Below are positions 41,033 through 47,071 of a stretch of DNA of 47,071 nt, one piece after another (the stretch's first letter is position 1; every line of letters begins with the position of its first letter). The notes under the pieces were generated by a model. The model saw only the letters and a program-made list of their open reading frames with translations, made no database searches and was not told where the DNA came from. The stretch lies in assembly GCF_902706295.1 (NCBI RefSeq), contig NZ_CACSJJ010000030.1, positions 1-47,071 on the forward strand, read 5' to 3'. The position numbers were made by a program, and so were the translations under genes. The stretch is from Arthrobacter sp. 18067 (lineage in GTDB: Bacteria; Actinomycetota; Actinomycetes; Actinomycetales; Micrococcaceae).

Positions 41033-41104
41033 TGGTATTCCAAACACTACATTATTTGTGATTTACATCGCATGAATCGTGCTCTAGTCTATTTTGGTAT
41101 ACAA
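41033..41104. promoter_or_regulatory. Divergent promoter region with two GntR-type operators
   Basis: For the ABC operon, -35 TTTACA (41062-41067), a 17-base spacer and -10 TAGTCT (41085-41090) are followed by the near-palindrome TTGGTATACAA (41094-41104). For the amidohydrolase, minus-strand TAGTGT (41049-41044) is followed by TTGGAATACCA (41043-41033). The two sites match at 9 of 11 bases and each sits at the expected transcription start, so a bound FCD-GntR protein could block both directions. Confidence 0.65.
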
Positions 41105-41130
41105 GAACTCCGGAGCCAGCTCCTTGGACC

Positions 41131-42186
41131 ATGAATCGAGCAGAACCGTTGACCCAGTTACAGTCCATCGAACCGAATACCGGCAGCCCGCCGCTTCCCC
41201 CGGCAACGTCGCCGGAAGGTAAAGCAGCCGTTCCTGCCGAGGCGCGCTCACTGCTCGCCACCGCGTGGATGAGGATCCGGCGCAGCAAGATCGCGCTTCT
41301 CAGCCTGTGCGTGGTGGTGGCGATCATGTTGTTCGCCATCCTGGCTCCCGTGTTGAGTGCCATGTCGGGCAACGATCCCTTTACCTCCAATACCAGCCCG
41401 GAAGTGCTGGATGACTTCCAGACCCCCGGGCTACCGCTCCCCGGCTACATGTATCCGTCGGCCCAACACTGGCTGGGTGTCGAACCGGGCCTGGGCCGCG
41501 ACCTCTTCGCGAGGCTCGCCTACGGTGGCCAGGTCTCCCTCACCATCGCTTTGTTATCCACCGCTGTTTCCGTAGTCCTCGGAACGGTGCTGGGCGCGGC
41601 GGCCGGCTACTTCGGTGGGAAGACCGACGCCATCATCAGCCGCATCATGGACCTGTTCCTTGCGTTTCCGCACCTGCTGCTGGTGCTCTCGCTGACGCCC
41701 ATCCTGCAGTCGCGGCTCAGGGACACCCCGCTCGGCGAAGGCAGCTTCCTGCCCATGGCCTCGCTGGTCATCATCCTGGGGTTCTTCGGCTGGGCCTACC
41801 TCGCCCGCATAGTCCGCGGCCAGGTGCTGAGCCTCCGCGAACGCGAATTCGTCGAAGCCGCCCGGTCCTTCGGCGCCTCGCACCTGAGCATTCTCTTCCG
41901 CCAGATCATCCCCAACGTCATGGGAGTTGTCCTGGTGTACGCCACCATGCTGATCCCCACGAACATCTCGGCCGAGGCCGCGCTGTCCTTCCTGGGCGTG
42001 GGCGTCAAGGACCCCACACCGTCGTGGGGCCAGATGCTCAACGCCGCCCAGTCCGGCAACTGGTACCTCAGCGATCCGTGGTTCCTCGCGGTCCCCGGCG
42101 TCATGCTCATCATCACCGTCCTGGCCTTCAACCTCCTCGGCGACGCCGTCCGGGACGCCTTGGACCCCAAAGCTTCGCGCCACTAA
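41131..42186 (+). CDS. dppC: Peptide/opine-type ABC importer permease (DppC type)
   Basis: A 351-residue permease. A hydrophilic N-terminus of about 45 residues precedes RIRRSKIALLSLCVVVAIML, the usual DppC/OppC start; then come about five more segments and the EAA loop region REFVEAARSFGASHLSILFR (about 245) and SAEAALSFLGVGVKDPTPSW. It is the first gene of the importer operon, before the binding protein, which differs from the common order. The ATG at 41131 is 34 bases after the -10 region plus operator. Confidence 0.93.
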   Translation: MNRAEPLTQLQSIEPNTGSPPLPPATSPEGKAAVPAEARSLLATAWMRIRRSKIALLSLCVVVAIMLFAILAPVLSAMSGNDPFTSNTSPEVLDDFQTPGLPLPGYMYPSAQHWLGVEPGLGRDLFARLAYGGQVSLTIALLSTAVSVVLGTVLGAAAGYFGGKTDAIISRIMDLFLAFPHLLLVLSLTPILQSRLRDTPLGEGSFLPMASLVIILGFFGWAYLARIVRGQVLSLREREFVEAARSFGASHLSILFRQIIPNVMGVVLVYATMLIPTNISAEAALSFLGVGVKDPTPSWGQMLNAAQSGNWYLSDPWFLAVPGVMLIITVLAFNLLGDAVRDALDPKASRH

Positions 42187-42230
42187 CACTCATCCCCCCG
42201 CATCGCCTTTCACCCCTCACAAGGAGCATC

Positions 42231-43955
42231 ATGAAAACCCCTGCAAGAGCTCTGGCACTTTCCGTGCTGATTGCCATGGCCGCTACCGGCTGTGGCGCCG
42301 GCCAAAGCCAGCCCAGCAGTTCCAAGCCCGCCGGTTCGGTCACGGAATTGGCCCCCAACGTGGTCAAGTCCGGCTTCAACGGCAAGGGCGGAAACATCAA
42401 CGTCCTCATGTCTTCCGACTTCCAAACCCTGGATCCAGGAAACAGCAACTATGTCCAGACGGCCAACGTCGGTCAGCTGTACTACCGCACATTGACCATG
42501 GCCAAGGAAACGGCAGGCCAGCCGCCGACTGTCGTCCCGGACCTCGCCACCGATACCGGCAAGGTCTCCGATGACGGCCTCAGCTGGACCTTCACCCTCA
42601 AGGAAGGCGTGAAGTACGAGGACGGAACGCCCATCACCTCGGCGGACATCAAATACGGCGTGGAGCGCACCTTCGCGCAGGATGTCTTCACGCAGGCGCC
42701 GCAAGAGCTGAATGCAGCGCTCGACGCCGGCGGGTACAAGGGGCCGTACAAGGATCCTTCCGCTGTGCTCAACGCTGTCGAAACCCCCGATGAACGCACC
42801 GTGGTCTTCCACCTGAAGAAGCCGTTCGCCGAGTTCCCCGCACTGGCATCGCGCTCCAACACAGCCCCTGTCCCGAAGGCCAAGGACACCAAGCTCGACT
42901 ACACCAACCACCCCGTCTCCTCGGGGCCGTACATGGTGGAGTCCTACAACCGCGGCAAATCCCTCAAGCTGGTCCGCAACCCGCACTGGGATCCCGCCAC
43001 GGATCCCAACCGCTCCGCCCTTCCGGACACGTTCAGCTTCTCCCTGTCCACATCCCAGGCCACCATCAGCCAGCAGTTGCTGGCCGACTCGGACCCCAAC
43101 GCCATCACGCTGGATTCCAACGGCGCCCTGCAGACCTCTGACTCCGCCAAGCTGGCCGACGCCCAGGTCAAGGACCGCGTTGCCTCCGGTCTCCTGGGCT
43201 GCAATGACGTCCTGAGCCTGAACACCCAGAAGATCACGGATCCGGACGTCCGCAAGGCCATCGCCCTTGCCCTGGATCGCCAGTCGATCCTGGTGCAGTA
43301 CGGTGGACGCCGCTTCGGCGAAATCACGCAGAGCCCGCTGAACTCCAAGATGCGCGGCTACGTGGAGACCGAACTGGAACTGGATCCCACCGGCAAGCCA
43401 AAGCTGGAGGAAGCCAAGAAGCTGCTGGAGGGCAAGGACTACCCCAAGAGCCTCACGTACGGCTACGCCAACAACCGGGATGCTTTCAAGAACACCGGCA
43501 CCGTGGTTCAGCAGAACCTGAAGGCCCTGGGCATCGAGGTGGAGCTGGTTGCGATTCCCGCACCGAATTACTACTCCATCCTGGCCAGCGAGCAACTCCC
43601 GGACATGGGCCGCTCCGGCTGGTGTGGTGGCGCCGATCCTGCGTCCATCCGTACCTCCGCTGATCCCCTGCTCGGCCCGAACAACGACGGCACCAGCTAC
43701 GGCTTCTCCAACACGTCCCGCTACTTCGATCCCGTAGTGTCCAAGGCCATGTTTGAGCTCCGCAATACGGATGGCACGTCCGAGGAACTGGGCAAGAAGT
43801 GGTCCGAGGCCTTCGGCTCAGCGTTGAAGACCTACCCGATCGTCCCGCTCATCCGCAGCCACACCAACAGCGTGGTGGGCTCCAATGTCCGCAATGCCCA
43901 GGTGGGCTACTTCTTCGGCGGCATCGACCTCTCGATCGTCGGCGTCGAGCAGTAA
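42231..43955 (+). CDS. ABC importer family 5 (peptide-type) substrate-binding lipoprotein
   Basis: A 574-residue lipoprotein. The signal VLIAMAATGCGAG gives lipidated Cys21. The mature part is typical of the DppA/OppA family: LMSSDFQTLDPGNSNYVQTA, ATDTGKVSDDGLSWTFTLKE, GVKYEDGTPITSADIKYGVE and later AIALALDRQSILVQYGGRRFG. The ATG at 42231 has AAGGAG five bases upstream. The ligand may be a peptide, opine or other small polar compound linked to the divergent amidohydrolase. Confidence 0.93.
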   Translation: MKTPARALALSVLIAMAATGCGAGQSQPSSSKPAGSVTELAPNVVKSGFNGKGGNINVLMSSDFQTLDPGNSNYVQTANVGQLYYRTLTMAKETAGQPPTVVPDLATDTGKVSDDGLSWTFTLKEGVKYEDGTPITSADIKYGVERTFAQDVFTQAPQELNAALDAGGYKGPYKDPSAVLNAVETPDERTVVFHLKKPFAEFPALASRSNTAPVPKAKDTKLDYTNHPVSSGPYMVESYNRGKSLKLVRNPHWDPATDPNRSALPDTFSFSLSTSQATISQQLLADSDPNAITLDSNGALQTSDSAKLADAQVKDRVASGLLGCNDVLSLNTQKITDPDVRKAIALALDRQSILVQYGGRRFGEITQSPLNSKMRGYVETELELDPTGKPKLEEAKKLLEGKDYPKSLTYGYANNRDAFKNTGTVVQQNLKALGIEVELVAIPAPNYYSILASEQLPDMGRSGWCGGADPASIRTSADPLLGPNNDGTSYGFSNTSRYFDPVVSKAMFELRNTDGTSEELGKKWSEAFGSALKTYPIVPLIRSHTNSVVGSNVRNAQVGYFFGGIDLSIVGVEQ

Positions 43956-43995
43956 TCGGGCCCCGAAAACAATCGAGCATAGTCCAGAAGGAGAA

Positions 43996-44025
43996 GCGGG
44001 CCGCCTGCATCAGCGGGCGGCCCGC
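43996..44025 (+). promoter_or_regulatory. Hairpin between binding-protein and dppB genes
   Basis: GCGGGCCGCC (43996-44005) pairs exactly with GGCGGCCCGC (44016-44025), loop 10 bases. A strong ribosome-binding sequence AGAAGGAG (43986-43993) lies before it and the dppB ATG 11 bases after it, with no other Shine-Dalgarno site nearby. Confidence 0.65.
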
Positions 44026-44036
44026 AACCACCACCT

Positions 44037-45038
44037 ATGATGACTTTCATTCTTCGCCGGACCGGATCGCTGGTATTGCTTCTAGCAGCGGTCAGTTTCA
44101 TCACCTTCACCCTCTTTCAGCTTGGCCCGTCGGACCCTGCCGCTGCTGCCTGCGGACAGGAATGCACGCCCGAACGCGTTGCCGAAGCCCGCGTCGCGTT
44201 GGGCATGGACCAGCCCTTCCTTGTCCAGTACTTCGATTACATCCGCGGGCTCTTCTCATCGCGGATGATCGGCGCGCCTGGAGCACAGACCCTGTGCGAA
44301 TGGCCGTGCCTGGGCAAGTCCTTCCAAACCAATGAGAACGTTGCGGACATCATCGGCCGCTCGCTCCCCTACACGTTCTCCATGGCCATCGGCGCGCTGG
44401 TGCTGTGGACCATCACCGGCGTCGGGCTCGGCCTCATGGCCGCCCTGCGGAAGGGATCGCCTGTCGATAAGTTCATTGTCGGCGCCGCTTCCGTAGGCGT
44501 TTCACTGCCGATCCCGGTCACTGGCCTGTTCCTGTTGTTGTTGTTCGTCAACCAGCTGCACCTTTTGCCTTTCACTACCAACGAGATCAATAGCCCGTTC
44601 GGCCCGCAGGGTCCGGGAGCATGGGTGGCCAACTACCTGTTGCCCTGGATCGCGCTGGCGGTCCTCTTCAGCGCCTCCTACATCCGGGTCACCCGCACCA
44701 ACATGATCGAGACATTCGGCGAGGACTTCATCCGCACGGCCCGCGCCAAGGGCCTCGCACCACGGACTGTCACCTTCAAGCACGGCGTTCGGGCGGGCAT
44801 CACCCCAGTGGTCACGATGCTCGGCATGGACATCGGCCTCCTGCTGGGAGGCGCAGTCCTCACCGAACAGATCTTCTCCGTCCCCGGTTTGGGCTTCACC
44901 GCAGTGCACGCCGCCATTTCCGGCGACCTCCCTGTCACCATGGCCATCACCATGCTGGCCGCGTTCTTCGTCATCGTCGCCAACGTGGTGGTGGACCTCG
45001 CCTATGCCGCCATCGATCCCCGAGTGAGGCTCCAATGA
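44037..45038 (+). CDS. dppB: Peptide/opine-type ABC importer permease (DppB type)
   Basis: A 333-residue permease beginning FILRRTGSLVLLLAAVSFIT with the conserved FxLGPSDPA motif (LFQLGPSDPAAAA, about 28-40) of DppB/OppB. The EAA loop is GEDFIRTARAKGLAPRTVTF (about 228), followed by GGAVLTEQIFSVPGLG. An insert with CEWPCLGKS (about 85) carries two Cys residues. The ATG at 44037 is chosen (44040 is possible); the stop overlaps the start of the next gene by 4 bases. Confidence 0.93.
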   Translation: MMTFILRRTGSLVLLLAAVSFITFTLFQLGPSDPAAAACGQECTPERVAEARVALGMDQPFLVQYFDYIRGLFSSRMIGAPGAQTLCEWPCLGKSFQTNENVADIIGRSLPYTFSMAIGALVLWTITGVGLGLMAALRKGSPVDKFIVGAASVGVSLPIPVTGLFLLLLFVNQLHLLPFTTNEINSPFGPQGPGAWVANYLLPWIALAVLFSASYIRVTRTNMIETFGEDFIRTARAKGLAPRTVTFKHGVRAGITPVVTMLGMDIGLLLGGAVLTEQIFSVPGLGFTAVHAAISGDLPVTMAITMLAAFFVIVANVVVDLAYAAIDPRVRLQ

Positions 45039-46093
45039 CCCACGTGCACATCGCTACCCAGCCGGCGGGCGCCCCCGCAAGCGCTACGGCCACCGCCCCT
45101 TTCCTCGAGGTCCGCGACCTCACCGTGAAATTCCCTACGGACGACGGCGTTGTCTCCGCAGTGAACGGCATGGACTTCGCCCTCGAACGTGGCCAGACCC
45201 TGGGCATCGTGGGCGAATCCGGTTCCGGAAAGTCCGTCACCAGCCAGGCACTCATGGGCCTGCTCAAGGGCACTTCAGCACAGGTTAGCGGCCAGGCGAT
45301 GTTCCAGGGCAAGGACCTGGTCACGCTGCCCGAGTCCGCCATGCGCCAGCTCCGCGGCCGCAACATCGGCATGATCTTCCAAGACCCGCTCTCCGCCCTG
45401 CACCCCTTCTACACTGTGGGACACCAAATTGCCGAGGCCTACCTGGTCCACAACAAGGCGAGCAAGAAGCAGGCCCGGGCGGCCGCCGTCGACATGCTGG
45501 GAAGGGTGGGAATCCCCAGCCCGGAGCAGCGCTACGACGAGTACCCACACCATTTCTCCGGCGGCATGCGCCAGCGTGCCATGATCGCGATGGCGCTGAT
45601 TTGCGAGCCCGAGCTGTTGATCGCCGACGAGCCCACCACCGCCCTGGACGTAACGGTCCAGGCCCAGATCCTGGACCTTATGTCCGAGCTCCAGGAGGAA
45701 AGCAACTCGGCGCTCATCCTCATCACGCACGATCTCGGGGTGGTTGCCGAGGTCTGCGACAACGTGCTGGTCATGTACGGCGGCCAATGCGTCGAGTCCG
45801 GGCCGGTGGACGAGATCTTCTACGACACCCAGCACCCTTACACCCTGGGCCTGCTCAATTCGATGCCCACGCTCAACAGCTCCTCAAGCCGGCTGAACCC
45901 CATACCCGGCCAACCACCGTCGCTCCTTGACCTGCCCAAGGGCTGCATCTTCAGCGCACGGTGCCAATACGCCGAACTCGCCGGCGACGGCGTCTGCGCC
46001 AGCCAACGGCCCGAACTGAGGGTCGAGGACGGGCACGGCAAGCGCTGCCATTTGAGTGGCCCGCAGATCATCACCATCCGGAATTCGCGTTAG
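45035..46093 (+). CDS. dppD: Peptide/opine-type ABC importer ATPase (DppD type)
   Basis: A 352-residue ATPase. Walker A is GESGSGKSV (about 59), Q-loop MIFQDPLSALHPF, signature HHFSGGMRQRAMIA (about 167), Walker B LLIADEPTTALD and H-loop LITHDLGVVAEVCD. The C-terminal oligopeptide-transporter extension (about 285-340) has PGQPPSLLDLPKGCIFSARC and further Cys residues, as is usual. The start overlaps dppB by 4 bases. Confidence 0.95.
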   Translation: MTHVHIATQPAGAPASATATAPFLEVRDLTVKFPTDDGVVSAVNGMDFALERGQTLGIVGESGSGKSVTSQALMGLLKGTSAQVSGQAMFQGKDLVTLPESAMRQLRGRNIGMIFQDPLSALHPFYTVGHQIAEAYLVHNKASKKQARAAAVDMLGRVGIPSPEQRYDEYPHHFSGGMRQRAMIAMALICEPELLIADEPTTALDVTVQAQILDLMSELQEESNSALILITHDLGVVAEVCDNVLVMYGGQCVESGPVDEIFYDTQHPYTLGLLNSMPTLNSSSSRLNPIPGQPPSLLDLPKGCIFSARCQYAELAGDGVCASQRPELRVEDGHGKRCHLSGPQIITIRNSR

Positions 46094-46101
46094 GACCCGC
46101 C

Positions 46102-47071
46102 ATGGACAATCAGCCAATTCTCCAGGTGGAGAACCTGCAGAAGCATTTCCCGCTGAAGGGCGGCCTCCTTCCAGGAGCCGCCAAGCGATCGGTCAAAGCG
46201 GTCGACGGCGTGTCGTTCAGTCTTGCCCGCGGCCAGACGTTGGGTCTCGTGGGTGAGTCCGGATGCGGTAAGTCGACCACCGGACGCATGGTGGCACGGC
46301 TCATGGACCCGACGGGCGGACGGATCATGATCGACGGCGTCGACATCAGCCAGCTGCGTGGCAAGGATCTGTACAACTTCCGGCGCAAGGTCCAGATGAT
46401 CTTCCAGGATCCCTTTGCCTCGCTGAATCCCCGCCAAACCGTGGGCACGGCCATCGCGGCTCCCATGGTGGCGCAGAAGATCAACCCGCCGGGTGGACTC
46501 AAGACCCGGGTCAAGGAACTGCTGGACCAGGTGGGGCTCAAACCGGAGCACTACAACCGTTTCCCCCATGAGTTCTCCGGAGGCCAGCGTCAACGCGTGG
46601 GTATTGCCCGGGCCATTTCCCTCAACCCGTCAGTGATCGTGTGCGACGAACCAGTGTCCGCCTTGGACGTCTCCGTGCAGGCCCAGGTGGTGAACCTGTT
46701 GCAGCAGATCCAGCGCGACACCGGCGTTTCCTACATCTTCATTGCCCACGACCTCTCCGTGGTCCGGCACATTTCCCACGAGGTTGCTGTGATGTACCTG
46801 GGCAAGATCGTGGAACAGGGACCCCGGGACGCGTTGTTCAGCGATCCGGGGCATCCCTACACCAAGGCGCTGCTCTCAGCAGTGCCGCTGCCTGATCCCC
46901 GGGCCGCACGCGAACAGGTGAAGATCCGGCTTCGCGGCGATCTGCCGTCTCCGGCCAATCCTCCCAGCGGCTGCGTCTTCCGAACCCGTTGCCCATTGAT
47001 CGGCACGCTTCCGGAAGAACAGCGCCAACGCTGCATCGACCAGATTCCCACACCGGCCGCGCCCGCCGCCC
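46102..47071 (+). CDS. dppF: Peptide/opine-type ABC importer ATPase (DppF type), cut by the window edge
   Basis: The ATG at 46102 (MDNQPILQVENLQKHFP) opens a frame that runs to the right edge, 323 codons. Walker A is GESGCGKSTT, Q-loop MIFQDPFASLNP, signature HEFSGGQRQRVGIARA, Walker B VIVCDEPVSALD and H-loop FIAHDLSVVRHIS; the C-terminal domain begins (LRGDLPSPANPPSGCVFRTR). Only the last residues are missing. It forms a heterodimer with DppD. The start lies 8 bases after the dppD stop. Confidence 0.94.
   Translation, partial: MDNQPILQVENLQKHFPLKGGLLPGAAKRSVKAVDGVSFSLARGQTLGLVGESGCGKSTTGRMVARLMDPTGGRIMIDGVDISQLRGKDLYNFRRKVQMIFQDPFASLNPRQTVGTAIAAPMVAQKINPPGGLKTRVKELLDQVGLKPEHYNRFPHEFSGGQRQRVGIARAISLNPSVIVCDEPVSALDVSVQAQVVNLLQQIQRDTGVSYIFIAHDLSVVRHISHEVAVMYLGKIVEQGPRDALFSDPGHPYTKALLSAVPLPDPRAAREQVKIRLRGDLPSPANPPSGCVFRTRCPLIGTLPEEQRQRCIDQIPTPAAPAA

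Noticed and set aside
42210..43595. 461-codon minus-strand frame
   Set aside because: Antisense to the family 5 binding-protein gene, which has a lipoprotein signal and strong ribosome-binding site.

Overview
The window looks like a chromosomal segment of a high-GC actinobacterium of the Arthrobacter/Paenarthrobacter type (Micrococcaceae). The evidence is GC-rich third codon positions, a DUF222/HNH gene, DUF4193, DUF4032 and AMIN-like proteins, an MsmK/UgpC-type ATPase, and OtsA/OtsB. No phage, insertion sequence, CRISPR array or rRNA was seen. One tRNA (tRNA-Thr, UGU) was found.

Layout. 1-5.5 kb: the 5' part of a DUF222/HNH nuclease gene (cut by the window edge), a repeat- and dyad-bearing intergenic region, the remnant of an agmatine deiminase gene, an APC permease, and an AMIN-like, a DUF4193 and an LhgO-type oxidase gene. 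5.6-13.9 kb: DUF805, then a seven-gene minus-strand operon (SDR, amidohydrolase, acyl-CoA dehydrogenase, MaoC hydratase, MHS transporter, acyl-CoA synthetase, DUF3237) divergent from a MarR regulator. It looks like uptake, CoA activation and oxidation of an unknown carboxylic acid. 14-17.4 kb: a frameshifted heme oxygenase, a small ORF, a YqeY-like protein, a type II NADH dehydrogenase and a small membrane protein. 17.5-25.7 kb: a fructan module made of a secreted GH32, a cytoplasmic-type GH32, a sugar importer without its own ATPase, a LacI regulator and a deleted fructokinase-like gene, with three near-identical LacI-type operators between the two GH32 genes. The MsmK-type ATPase at 34.5 kb could energise the importer.

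25.8-30.7 kb: DedA; a tight operon of a small HTH protein, a stand-alone Clp N-terminal-domain protein and a rifampin ADP-ribosyltransferase; a divergent RibD-like reductase; DUF1905; a small membrane protein; and two secreted TasA/SipW-substrate-like proteins, the second apparently ended by a premature stop. 30.7-38.7 kb: tRNA-Thr, a DsbA-like thioredoxin, otsA-otsB, the ABC ATPase, a GH20 hexosaminidase and a DUF4032 protein. 38.7-47.1 kb: a GntR regulator and an unusual amidohydrolase, divergent from a complete peptide/opine-type ABC importer whose last ATPase runs off the window.

The most interesting features are the HTH-ClpN-Arr operon with mirrored leaderless promoters, and the amidohydrolase-GntR-ABC importer locus. 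Four genes are visibly broken in different ways: two by large internal deletion, one by frameshift, one by a nonsense codon. Two genes carry tandem duplications that span their own stop codons. All functions are assigned by reading translated sequence and motifs; no database search was run.
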